From: CAYWVO01 sp964461835
GTDB taxonomy: Bacteria > Zixibacteria > MSB-5A5 > WJJR01 > JAJRUJ01
Direction: 5' to 3'
Length of the DNA stretch: 53,114 nucleotides
NCBI GenBank assembly: GCA_964461835.1
Contig: CAYWVO010000024.1
Coordinates: forward strand, 1-53,114
A program made the position numbers and the translations under genes. The notes beneath the pieces were generated by a model that worked only from the letters and a program-made list of their open reading frames with translations, was not told the origin of the DNA and searched no databases. Shown piece after piece: positions 46,193 through 53,114 of this stretch (its first letter is position 1; each line of letters opens with the position of its first letter).

Positions 46193-46757
46193 TCACCTGC
46201 CGGCGGAGAACCAGTTGGCCAACAGCCAATTAGCCGTACCGGAAACGCTGATTGAGCGAGAGGACCTGCACGCACGGGTGCAGGAACTCGCCGGCGAAAT
46301 TGATCGGGATTATCCTCGGCGGAATCCGGTGCTTATCGGTCTGCTGAAAGGAAGTTTTGTCTTTTTGGCTGATCTCATCCGGGAATTGACCATCGAGTAT
46401 GAAATTGATTTTATGGCGATCAGCAGCTACCAGGATCTGACAGAACATTCCGGCGCGGTTAGACTTTTGAAGGACTTAAGCGTAGATATTAAGGGACGGT
46501 CGGTGATAATCGTCGAAGACATCGTCGATTCCGGTCAGACAATCGATTATATTCGCCGAATGTTGCTCGCGCGTCAACCGGCCGACCTGCGTATCATGAC
46601 TTTGTTGAGTAAAGCGGGCAGACGGCAAGTCGATGTGCCGATAGAGTATGTAGGATTCGAAATTGACGATGTATTTGTTGTTGGGTACGGCTTGGACCTT
46701 GCCGAGCGATATCGCGGGTTAGATCGTATCGCAACGGTTGAAATTGATGATGAGTGA
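46176..46757 (+). CDS. hpt: Hypoxanthine phosphoribosyltransferase
   Basis: A 193-residue protein with the PRPP-binding VIIVEDIVDSGQTIDYI, LIGLLKGSFVFLADLIREL and VGFEIDDVFVVGYGLDLAERYR, all diagnostic for Hpt. It salvages hypoxanthine and guanine to IMP and GMP. It overlaps tilS by 17 bases and ftsH by eight. The N-terminal 20 residues are longer than usual; a later start is possible. Confidence 0.94.
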   Translation: MSEWDNHLPAENQLANSQLAVPETLIEREDLHARVQELAGEIDRDYPRRNPVLIGLLKGSFVFLADLIRELTIEYEIDFMAISSYQDLTEHSGAVRLLKDLSVDIKGRSVIIVEDIVDSGQTIDYIRRMLLARQPADLRIMTLLSKAGRRQVDVPIEYVGFEIDDVFVVGYGLDLAERYRGLDRIATVEIDDE

Positions 46758-48786
46758 TTTGAATAAGATGAAGTCTCCAGGGGATCGACCCACGCCGCGC
46801 CGGCCCCGAGGTGGTAAGGGGCCGGAAGGCAAAGGTGGCCCCGGCTTTAATTGGAAACGGGGATCGCGGACCGGATTGTTCTGGATTGCGCTGATTGTGC
46901 TGGCGATTCTGGCTATGCAGGCGTTTTCCTCATCCAAAGTCCAGTATACTGAGATAAATTACACGGAATTCATTCAACAACTCGAAGCGGATAATATCGC
47001 CAAGGTCACGTTTGTGGATCAGTGGATCCAGGGCGAGATGATTACCCCGTTACAAAACGAGCCGGGGGAAAAGCCCTCAAGCTTCCGGCACTTCAAATTC
47101 CTCCTCCCGTTGAAGGATACAGAGCTTCTGGGTCGGCTCGAGGAACACGGAGTAGAAATCTCGGCCGAGCAGGAAGGGATCAACTGGACACAGATTCTCT
47201 TCACTATCGGTCCGTGGATCCTGCTGATGGCGTTTTTCTGGTTATTTTTGTTTCGGCAGATGCAGGGTGCGGGTACCAAGGGGATATTTTCCTTCGGTAA
47301 GAGCCGGGCGAAACTAATCGCGGAAGATCGGCCCAAGGTGACGTTTCGTGATGTCGCGGGAGCCGATGAAGCCAAAGTAGAATTATCGGAGATTATTGAG
47401 TTTTTGAAAGACCCGGGCAAATTCCAGCGGCTGGGCGGCAAAATCCCCAAGGGGGCGCTGCTCTTGGGTTCACCGGGTACCGGGAAAACCCTGCTGGCGC
47501 GCGCGGTGGCCGGCGAGGCCGGGGTACCGTTTTTCTCGATGAGCGGCTCGGATTTTGTCGAGATGTTCGTCGGGGTCGGCGCTTCCCGCGTGCGTGATTT
47601 GTTTGAGCAAGGCAAACGGAACGCCCCGTGTATTATTTTCATTGACGAAATTGATGCGGTCGGCCGCCATCGGGGCGCCGGGCTCGGCGGCGGACACGAT
47701 GAACGCGAACAGACTTTGAATCAGCTATTGGTGGAAATGGACGGTTTCGAGTCCAACGAAGGCGTGATTCTTATTGCGGCGACGAACCGTCCTGATGTGC
47801 TGGATCCCGCATTGCTGCGCCCCGGACGCTTCGACCGGCAAATTGTGGTTGATCAGCCCGATGTCAAAGGCCGGGAAGGGATCCTCAAAGTTCACACCCG
47901 CAATATCGTGTTGCACGAAGATGTTGATTTGAAGGTCGTCGCCCGCGGTTCTCCCGGACTTTCCGGCGCGGATCTCGCTAACCTGGTCAATGAAGCGGCG
48001 CTATTGGCAGCGCGGCGCGACCATGACAAAGTCCGAGCTGACGATTTTGAGGACGCCAAAGACAAAATCATGATGGGCACTGAGCGCCGGTCACTAGTAA
48101 TCCCGGAAGAGGAAAAGAAATCGACGGCATTTCATGAAGCCGGCCATGCCCTGTGTGGCAAGTTGTTGCCGGACGCCGACCCGGTGCATAAGGTGACAAT
48201 TATCCCGCGCGGCATGGCGCTCGGCTTGACCAGCTTTTTGCCCATTGATGAACGGCATTCCCATTCCAAACAATATCTGGAATCGATGCTGGTCTTCATG
48301 ATGGGTGGCCGGGTGGCGGAGAAAATGGTGTTCAATCACTATACCACCGGTGCCGGGAACGATCTGGAACGCGCCACCGCGTTGGCGCGCAAGATGGTGT
48401 GTGAATGGGGCATGTCGGAGGAGCTGGGGCCGCTCACCTTCGGCAAAAAAGAGGAAGAGATATTCCTTGGACGGGAGATCGCCCGTCACCGGGACTACTC
48501 GGAACAGACCGCCCAGAAGATTGACGACGAAGTCACACGCATCATTCGCGAGGCAGAAGGAAAAGCACGTAAACTGCTCGACGAAAACTTCGACACCCTG
48601 AAAGCGGTTGCCGAGGCGTTGCTGGAATTTGAGATGCTGGACGGCGAAGAAATCGATAGCCTGATGAAGGGTGAGAAACTCGATCGCCCGCCGGTCAAGA
48701 AACCATCGCCGGGAACGGACGACGAGGAAGAAACTGAAGAGACAGATAAATCAAAGATCACCGGTTCGAAAGTAGATACGGTGTAA
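46750..48786 (+). CDS. ftsH: ATP-dependent zinc metalloprotease FtsH
   Basis: A 678-residue membrane protease. It has a basic glycine-rich N-terminus, a first membrane helix (about 42-60), a periplasmic loop, a second helix (about 152-170), Walker A GSPGTGKT (240-247, with Ser for the common Pro), Walker B IIFIDEID, the second region of homology ATNRPDVLDPALLRPGRFDR, the zinc site FHEAGH (462-466 HEAGH) and an acidic C-terminal tail. It degrades misfolded and regulatory membrane proteins. I take ATG 46750 (MSDLNKM); the longer frame from 46738 is less likely. Confidence 0.96.
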   Translation: MSDLNKMKSPGDRPTPRRPRGGKGPEGKGGPGFNWKRGSRTGLFWIALIVLAILAMQAFSSSKVQYTEINYTEFIQQLEADNIAKVTFVDQWIQGEMITPLQNEPGEKPSSFRHFKFLLPLKDTELLGRLEEHGVEISAEQEGINWTQILFTIGPWILLMAFFWLFLFRQMQGAGTKGIFSFGKSRAKLIAEDRPKVTFRDVAGADEAKVELSEIIEFLKDPGKFQRLGGKIPKGALLLGSPGTGKTLLARAVAGEAGVPFFSMSGSDFVEMFVGVGASRVRDLFEQGKRNAPCIIFIDEIDAVGRHRGAGLGGGHDEREQTLNQLLVEMDGFESNEGVILIAATNRPDVLDPALLRPGRFDRQIVVDQPDVKGREGILKVHTRNIVLHEDVDLKVVARGSPGLSGADLANLVNEAALLAARRDHDKVRADDFEDAKDKIMMGTERRSLVIPEEEKKSTAFHEAGHALCGKLLPDADPVHKVTIIPRGMALGLTSFLPIDERHSHSKQYLESMLVFMMGGRVAEKMVFNHYTTGAGNDLERATALARKMVCEWGMSEELGPLTFGKKEEEIFLGREIARHRDYSEQTAQKIDDEVTRIIREAEGKARKLLDENFDTLKAVAEALLEFEMLDGEEIDSLMKGEKLDRPPVKKPSPGTDDEEETEETDKSKITGSKVDTV

Positions 48787-48812
48787 TAAAGAACGCCCCT
48801 ATTGACACGTTG

Positions 48813-49691
48813 ATGGCAAACGCGGCGACCACTATTCGTGCTCTTACGCTTCCCTCCCATACGCTCGATCTGGCGTCACGCCCGTTGGTCATGGGGATTG
48901 TCAATGTAACCCCCGATTCTTTCTCGGACGGGGGTAAGTTTTATGATCCTCGGCGGGCGATCGATCACGCCCAGCGGTTAGTTGACGAGGGCGCCGACAT
49001 TATCGATATCGGTGGCGAGTCCAGCCGCCCCGGCGCCGAACCGGTTGACACGGAAGAGGAATGGCGTCGGGTCGGTCCGGTGCTGAACAATATTGCCGCG
49101 ACCTGTCCGGTTCCCGTCTCCATCGATACGTACAAGGCGGAAACCGCCCGCCGGGCTCTGCAGGCCGGCGCCGCCATTGTCAACGATATCTCAGCCTTGC
49201 GGTTTGATCCGGAGATGAGTGAGGTCGTACGGTCACACCAGGCTGGACTCATTCTAATGCATATGCAAGGAACTCCGCGCAGTATGCAAAAAAATCCGGT
49301 CTACGAAGATGTGGTGCGAGAGATTAAAGCGTTCCTTGCCGAGCGGGCGCAGGTCGCCGAAAACGCCGGTATTCAGTGCACGCGGATTATCCTCGATCCG
49401 GGAATCGGTTTCGGTAAGACATTGACCCATAACCTGCAAATATTAAATCGACTGGCAGAATTTCGGGAATTGGGTTATCCTATACTGGTCGGTGTGTCTC
49501 GGAAAGCTTTTATCGGTAAGATTTCCGGGGTGGACAAAGATAACCGGTTGGAAGGCTCGCTGGCCGCGGCGATTCTGGCGGTGCAGGCGGGGGTGCAGAT
49601 CGTCCGCGTCCACGATGTGCGCGAAACAAAGCGCGCGCTGAGTATTGTCAACGCGGTGGCCCGGCCGGAAGAAGATTATACAAAAGCATAA
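48813..49691 (+). CDS. folP: Dihydropteroate synthase
   Basis: A 292-residue TIM-barrel enzyme with MGIVNVTPDSFSDGG, DIIDIGGESSRPGA, NDISALRFD, LMHMQGTPRSMQ, LDPGIGFGKT and VGVSRKAFIG. It joins p-aminobenzoate to the pterin precursor in folate synthesis. ATG at 48813 is preceded by an in-frame TTG and has no strong ribosome site. It lies 26 bases after ftsH. Confidence 0.95.
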   Translation: MANAATTIRALTLPSHTLDLASRPLVMGIVNVTPDSFSDGGKFYDPRRAIDHAQRLVDEGADIIDIGGESSRPGAEPVDTEEEWRRVGPVLNNIAATCPVPVSIDTYKAETARRALQAGAAIVNDISALRFDPEMSEVVRSHQAGLILMHMQGTPRSMQKNPVYEDVVREIKAFLAERAQVAENAGIQCTRIILDPGIGFGKTLTHNLQILNRLAEFRELGYPILVGVSRKAFIGKISGVDKDNRLEGSLAAAILAVQAGVQIVRVHDVRETKRALSIVNAVARPEEDYTKA

Positions 49692-49699
49692 AGAGCATC

Positions 49700-50458
49700 A
49701 TGGAACTGTTCCGCATCGGTTTTATTCGCTTTGGTCTGGTAGATTTAATTGATGTGGCGGTAGTATCGCTGGTTTTCTACCGGCTGCTTACCTTGATGAA
49801 GGGCACTCGCTCGGCGCAAATTGCGACCGGGCTCACGCTGGTCTTTGTCTCGTCGGTGCTGGCATTCTGGTTTCAGTTGAAAGCCGTGATGTGGATGTTT
49901 ACCAACCTGGCAACGGTCGGATTCATTGTGCTGGTGATTGTCTTTCAGCCGGAATTGCGCTCAGCGCTGGCCAAAATCGGCCACTCGCGAGTCTTCAGCA
50001 TGTTTTTCAATTTGGAAGAGTCGCGCAAAATCGATGAAATCGTCAAGGCCACCACCCGACTCTCGGAATTGAAGTACGGCGCCTTAATTGTCCTCGAACG
50101 GGATGTCGGGTTGCGCAATGTTATCGAAACCGGCAAGGCGATGAAGTCTCAACTCTCGGCGGAGTTGCTTATCACGCTTTTTACCCCGTATACGCCGTTG
50201 CATGACGGTGCGGTCGTGATCCGGGGGGATAATATCGCCGCCGCGGCCTGCACATTGCCGATGACCAAAGAAGAACAATACATGAAAATCTTTGGCATGC
50301 GGCATAAAGCAGGGATCGGGATCACCGAAGAATCCGACGCGGTCGTGATCATTGTCTCCGAAGAGACCGGCGAGATCTCCTTAGCCGCCCACGGCCAGAT
50401 TTATCTCAACATCGAAAAATTCGCCGTCAATGACCAACTGGTCAAACTCCTGGCCTAA
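49700..50458 (+). CDS. cdaA: Diadenylate cyclase CdaA
   Basis: A 252-residue protein with three N-terminal membrane helices (about 15-100) and a DAC domain: ARLS-like TRLSELKYGALIVLER, TPLHDGAVVIRGDNIAAAACTLP with the catalytic DGA, and GMRHKAGIGITEESDAVVIIVSEETG, where RHKAG replaces the commoner RHRAA. It makes cyclic di-AMP from two ATP. It follows folP by eight bases and ends the operon; the regulator cdaR/ybbR, often next, is absent and replaced by repeats. Confidence 0.95.
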   Translation: MELFRIGFIRFGLVDLIDVAVVSLVFYRLLTLMKGTRSAQIATGLTLVFVSSVLAFWFQLKAVMWMFTNLATVGFIVLVIVFQPELRSALAKIGHSRVFSMFFNLEESRKIDEIVKATTRLSELKYGALIVLERDVGLRNVIETGKAMKSQLSAELLITLFTPYTPLHDGAVVIRGDNIAAAACTLPMTKEEQYMKIFGMRHKAGIGITEESDAVVIIVSEETGEISLAAHGQIYLNIEKFAVNDQLVKLLA

Positions 50459-50464
50459 TTACGT

Positions 50465-50582
50465 CTGCGCGCAGGCCTTTACCCTGCCCGTTTTTACCCA
50501 CCGCGTCATCCCGGCCTTGAGCCGGAATCCAGTTTCCCTTGCGTAGCAAGGGAGGAGTATGTTGAAAGGGGTGCGCGGCAGG
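50465..50582. repeat. Direct repeat, copy A (about 117 bp)
   Basis: It runs from the GCGC-GCAGG hairpin through the TTTTTACCCACCG stretch, the TCATCCCGGCCTTGAGCCGG palindrome, CAGTTTCCCTTGCGTAGCAAGGGAGGA and GTATGTTGAAA. Copy B at 50919-51035 is nearly identical. Inside, TCCCTTGC/GCAAGGGA forms another stem. Confidence 0.85.
50471..50495 (+). terminator. Probable terminator of the tilS-cdaA operon
   Basis: GCAGG (50471-50475) and CCTGC (50483-50487) pair around a 7-base loop, followed by CCG and TTTTT. It lies 13 bases after the cdaA stop. The same hairpin plus T run recurs at 50924-50949 within the second direct repeat copy. Confidence 0.55.
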
Positions 50583-50655
50583 TCTTTAACCTGCTCGTTC
50601 AATTCGAGTTTGCAGAATTGTTCTCATTGCGAAAGAAATCGGCCGTATACGGCCG

Positions 50656-50681
50656 TCATCCCGGCCTTGAGCCGGGATCCA
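50656..50681. repeat. 26-bp palindromic repeat, stand-alone copy
   Basis: TCATCCCGGCCTTGAGCCGG followed by GATCCA, with arms CCCGGC and GCCGGG around CTTGA. Two more copies sit at 50506-50531 (one mismatch) and 50960-50985 (identical). Short repeats of this kind (a stem starting GTCATCCCGG...) are dispersed in many bacterial genomes. Confidence 0.85.
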
Positions 50682-50784
50682 TTTTGGGGTGGGGAGAAAA
50701 TCTCACCACAAATAGTAGGTCACCCCGGGCATCCCGGCCCACGAAAGTACTTGCGTCGCTCTGTGTAATTCTGTAGCTTTACCT

Positions 50785-50906
50785 TGAGGCTACCAGAGAA
50801 AGGTGCGGGGGTCGCTCCGGCGACCGAACGCGGGAAAAGAATGTGTCAACCGCTTCGGCGGCCAAACACGCAAAAAGATACTTTCGAAGGTAGCCTCATT
50901 TTTTTT
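50785..50906. repeat. Multi-stem palindromic element 1, ending in a T run
   Basis: The outer arms TGAGGCTACC (50785-50794) and GGTAGCCTCA (50889-50898) pair perfectly. Inside are the hairpins GTCGC-TCCG-GCGAC (50811-50824) and CCGC-TTCG-GCGG (50850-50861), the second enclosed by GTGT/ACAC. Eight T residues follow the right arm. It may be a small structured RNA with its own terminator, or a MITE-like element. Confidence 0.75.
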
Positions 50907-50918
50907 GTGCGTTTTGTG

Positions 50919-51035
50919 TGCGCGGCAGGTCTTTACGCTGCCCGTTTTTACCCACCGTGTCATCCCGGCCTTGAGCCGGGATCCAGTTTCCCTTGCGCAA
51001 CAAGGGAGGAGTATGTTGAAAAGGGTGCCCGGCAG
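50919..51035. repeat. Direct repeat, copy B (about 117 bp)
   Basis: The same order of parts as copy A 454 bases upstream: terminator-like GGCAG/CTGCC hairpin with TTTTT, TACCCACCG, the 26-bp palindrome (50960-50985), CAGTTTCCCTTGCGCAACAAGGGAGG and GTATGTTGAAAAGGG. Differences are scattered single bases, so the copies are recent. Confidence 0.85.
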
Positions 51036-51151
51036 ACGTCCTCGTCTGCCCGTAGTTGGAACCCTGTAACCCACCAAGAGTGACAAATCCCCATGGGATT
51101 TGGAACGGCTGGTGGGTTGTGCAGTTGAAAAAGCCCGTATCGCGGGATATG

Positions 51152-51330
51152 CGTAGGTCGAAACCCTTGAGTCGTCCCGCAATGCGGGACGACGTGGTTT
51201 CGACAAGATCATCGTCGGGAATTGTTCCGCCCCTTTGCCGGAAATTCGATTAACAACGGACCGTGTCGAAACCGCGTCAATCCCCTCCCGCCATGGCGGA
51301 ATGGGATTGTCTCAAGGGTTTCGACCTACG
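51152..51330. repeat. Multi-stem palindromic element 2 (cloverleaf-like, MITE-like)
   Basis: Perfect 20-bp terminal inverted repeats (51152-51171 and 51311-51330, left arm CGTAGGTCGAAACCCTTGAG) enclose three further paired blocks: GTCGTCCCGC/GCGGGACGAC (51171-51193, loop AAT), GGTTTCGACA (51196-51205) with TGTCGAAACC (51264-51273), and CAATCCC/GGGATTG (51278-51309) around the palindrome CCGCCATGGCGG. The whole 179 bp can fold into a four-way figure. No transposase gene is inside. Confidence 0.85.
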
Positions 51331-51341
51331 AATCTTTTCAG

Positions 51342-51430
51342 GAAACCCACGCGGTCACGTTCTGCGAAGCAATAATGCGCGCCGCGCCTAATTGCGAAGC
51401 AGAAAGGGTGGGCCACCTGGGGCGGGTTTC
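51342..51430. repeat. Multi-stem palindromic element 3
   Basis: Outer arms GAAACCC (51342-51348) and GGGTTTC (51424-51430) enclose a long stem in which TTCTGC/GCAGAA and GCAAT/ATTGC are separated by a symmetrical GAA/GAA internal loop (51359-51404). A shorter relative lies at 52374-52412. Confidence 0.65.
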
Positions 51431-51454
51431 AACTGCGGTGGATACTGTCTGACA

Positions 51455-52110
51455 TCAATGGGTAAGCAGCATTTTTGGAATGTACGATGATACATCATAC
51501 ACAATCGTGTCTCCATTTTCCAATATCCAAAAACTAAGCCATTTATCCCCTATCAGATCTAAGTACCTATCAGAGACGAAATCCAATTTCCCCAAAGCTT
51601 CGGCGATATTGAACTGATCGGTCATGCGCAGAACATAGTATGGCCTTCTAACCGTGCCTTGGCCAGTCAACACGAGCGCAAATAGGCATACCGCAAATTG
51701 TTTTTGCTCTTGTAGTGCCTGCCGGTCATTGCCCAGTTGTGTGTATGCCAGCGCAGCAAGCGGTGAGCAGACGGACTCAAGAGCAAATCCGGTTGTGATG
51801 TCGAATATACCTGCAACACGGAATCGGACTTTCCTTCGAAAGCTAAACGTCTCATCTCATTGATAGCGTTGCCGAAGGGGGCATAAGATGAGTCAGTACG
51901 TATCGCTTCCCGTACCCTCAGATAATTGTCCATTGATGGATGGTTCAAATATTGGTCGTACAACTCTCTCGCAGAAACGTCTACTTTGCCTTTATCTGAT
52001 TCCACGGTGTCATTTGCTATGGGCACTGAGACAGAGCTGAAAACAATACATATTAAAACCAGCAGTGTGGCGTGTGCCTGGTGATAAGCAGTTACTCTTG
52101 CAACCACCAT
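51455..52110 (-). pseudogene. DUF4919-like exported protein, frameshifted
   Basis: The gene starts at ATG 52110 with AAAGGAGGAGG upstream and encodes a signal peptide (HATLLVLICIVFSSVSVPIA) and a helical region with ELYDQYLNHPSMDNYLRVREAI and INEMRRLAFEGKSDSVLQVY. Near 51760 the frame must shift: the continuation AALAYTQLGNDRQALQEQKQF..., then PYYVLRMTDQFNIAEALG and GDKWLSFWILENGDTIVYDVS, is in another frame, ending at 51455. The C-terminal block resembles DUF4919 proteins of Bacteroidota. A sequencing error or true decay are both possible. Function unknown. Confidence 0.7.
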
Positions 52111-52448
52111 GTGTCCTCCTCCTTTCACCGGCGCAACCGTTTCAAAATGCGCCCTTTGACCGCGCGGCATCCTAAATGCCACGCGATTGTGCCAGTGCAA
52201 GGTGTCCAATCACCTACTGCAGCAGGGATGTTGTGCTGCATTATGTCGGCATATACGGAGCCGACTCCAATCTCTATATTTGATACACCACCAGGAGTAA
52301 TTAATTCCGCCAATTGCCGAGTAAATCAATCGGTGGATAAATCATTAGCTATAGAGTAACGGCAGTAAAATCAGGAAACCCACTCGCAGGGCGGGCCACC
52401 CGGCGGGCTTCCGGCGCAACACGCGTGAACAGAAAGCAGGATTACGTG
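52111..52448. other. Non-coding spacer with two palindromes
   Basis: No gene supported. It holds a hairpin CGCGCGGCAT/ATGCCACGCG (52161-52185, one mismatch) close to the start of the DUF4919-like gene, and a second palindrome at 52374-52412. The promoter of the DUF4919-like gene should be here but is not distinct. Confidence 0.5.
52374..52412. repeat. Short palindromic repeat related to element 3
   Basis: GGAAACCC (52374-52381) and GGGCTTCC (52405-52412) enclose GGGCCACCC. The 13 bases TCAGGAAACCCAC (52371-52383) also occur at 51339-51351 at the left edge of element 3, and GGGCCACC is shared too. Confidence 0.6.
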
Positions 52449-53048
52449 TTACTCTCTGCTAATTCGCTCGACCTCAAAGCTAAAGATGTACTCGTTTACG
52501 ACATCCTCGATTTCCAAGGGCAAAAGAACCTGTACCGAGTCCCCAACGAGAGAACTATCGGCCTTCATAAAAAGATCGTATGTATACCAACTATTGGCAA
52601 CCCAAGCGACGTTATCAGTTGGAACTATAATGTCGGTGATCATACCCTTTCTCGGAACAACCGTCGGGGGCTGAGGGTTATTTCGGTCGGTGTATTTCAC
52701 GCCGGAGTGCATACAACGATGACTGGCGCCGTGATGATCCACATAGGCGGCCTCGTCCCAAATGATCTTTATGGAGTGGTCTGTCTTGTTACTCAGGAGA
52801 AGAGAGATGTCTTTGGAGCCAAAGTACCAAACAGTCCTCACCATGTCATCCTCGAAAACGTACTTGGTAACTCCTTCTTCCTGGGTGGTCGCCACGGTTT
52901 GCTCACCATATCGTTGTTTTGCTTCCTTGGGACGCTCGACCTCAACTAGCGCCAGATGTGGTCTTTGCGGCTGCAGTGTTGCACACGACAGAACAAGACA
53001 GGCCACTAGCAGCAGCCAAGAAGCCCTAAAAGTCTTTTCAAATTGCAT
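52449..53048 (-). CDS. Uncharacterised lipoprotein
   Basis: A 199-residue protein. AGGAGG lies eight bases before ATG 53048, which decides the start. The signal peptide ends in the lipobox LVLSC (Cys 22). The mature part has a probably beta-rich domain: VRTVWYFGSKDISLLLSNKTDHSIKIIWDEAAYVDHHG, then RCMHSGVKYTDRNNPQPPTVVPRKG and DDVVNEYIFSFEVERI. The pattern (unhappy-strand beta sandwich after a lipobox) is common in uncharacterised Bacteroidota-type lipoproteins, but I cannot name a family. An equally long open frame on the opposite strand is rejected. Confidence 0.75.
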   Translation of the reverse strand: MQFEKTFRASWLLLVACLVLSCATLQPQRPHLALVEVERPKEAKQRYGEQTVATTQEEGVTKYVFEDDMVRTVWYFGSKDISLLLSNKTDHSIKIIWDEAAYVDHHGASHRCMHSGVKYTDRNNPQPPTVVPRKGMITDIIVPTDNVAWVANSWYTYDLFMKADSSLVGDSVQVLLPLEIEDVVNEYIFSFEVERISRE

Positions 53049-53114
53049 AATGGACACCTCCTAGCCCGGATATTTCATGAATAGATTTGGCGAAGCCTTT
53101 TAATTCTTTATCAT

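Larger units (their letters stand above)
50459..51454. other. About 1 kb of repeat-rich non-coding DNA after cdaA
   Basis: No supportable gene. It contains a terminator-like hairpin, two direct repeats of about 117 bp, three copies of a 26-bp palindromic repeat, a perfect 14-bp palindrome GGCCGTATACGGCC (50641-50654) and three multi-stem palindromic elements. Short open frames here read through repeats and have no recognisable products. Confidence 0.8.

Noticed and set aside
47019..47642. Antisense frame of 207 residues in ftsH
   Set aside because: Shadow of the conserved AAA coding sequence.
50559..51083. Several short open frames in the repeat region
   Set aside because: They read through direct repeats and palindromes and recur with them; no protein features.
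51152..51330. tRNA or tmRNA gene, because of the cloverleaf-like folding
   Set aside because: No T arm, anticodon loop or acceptor of proper length; stems are far too long.
51667..52209. Use of the full 180-residue open frame as an intact gene
   Set aside because: Its first 33 residues precede a clear ribosome site and ATG at 52110, and its last 35 residues are out of frame with the conserved C-terminal domain.
52425..52949. A 174-residue open frame on the plus strand
   Set aside because: It is antisense to the lipoprotein gene, which has a ribosome site, a signal peptide and a lipobox. The plus frame has none of these.

Overview
The window reads as a chromosome segment of an uncultivated-type, Gram-negative bacterium with respiratory metabolism. 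Two features point to the FCB side of the tree (for example Zixibacteria, Latescibacteria or Bacteroidota relatives). One is a secreted cupredoxin ending in a FlgD-like Por/T9SS-type C-terminal sorting domain. The other is an alternative complex III. This placement is inference; the window holds no rRNA or other decisive marker.

Region 1 (3-21904, + strand) is one unbroken run of genes with overlaps or short gaps. An Rrf2-family regulator tail is coupled to a diheme cytochrome c, then narGHJI, two NarK transporters, the six-subunit alternative complex III (actABCDEF), and five molybdenum cofactor genes (mobA, mobB, moaA, a MOSC protein, moeA). It combines a nitrate reductase, its substrate transport, a quinol-to-cytochrome c complex and part of the cofactor supply in one apparent transcription unit of about 22 kb. 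No nitrite, NO or N2O reductase lies here.

Region 2 (21971-31754) is accessory. It holds a frameshifted TauE/SafE permease, a spacer with a 10-bp tandem repeat, two secreted peptidases (a zinc HEFGH enzyme and a C69 dipeptidase), two blue-copper cupredoxins with different C-terminal anchors, and a minus-strand cluster of two Roadblock/LC7-like proteins followed by a divergent, enlarged GlpX-like phosphatase.

Region 3 (31755-44726) has a class II ribonucleotide reductase with a strong terminator and a tRNA-Lys(UUU) with its own promoter. A signalling block follows: a histidine kinase with an N-terminal cyclic-nucleotide-binding domain, a DUF3307 membrane protein, and a very large soluble-adenylyl-cyclase-like protein (two cyclase domains, AAA, TPR). 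Then come a ZU5-like lipoprotein, a CPBP protease and a GAF-GAF-PP2C phosphatase.

Region 4 (44723-50458) is the housekeeping operon tilS-hpt-ftsH-folP-cdaA.

Region 5 (50459-53114) is about 1 kb of nested palindromes and direct repeats, then a frameshifted DUF4919-like gene and a lipoprotein gene on the minus strand.
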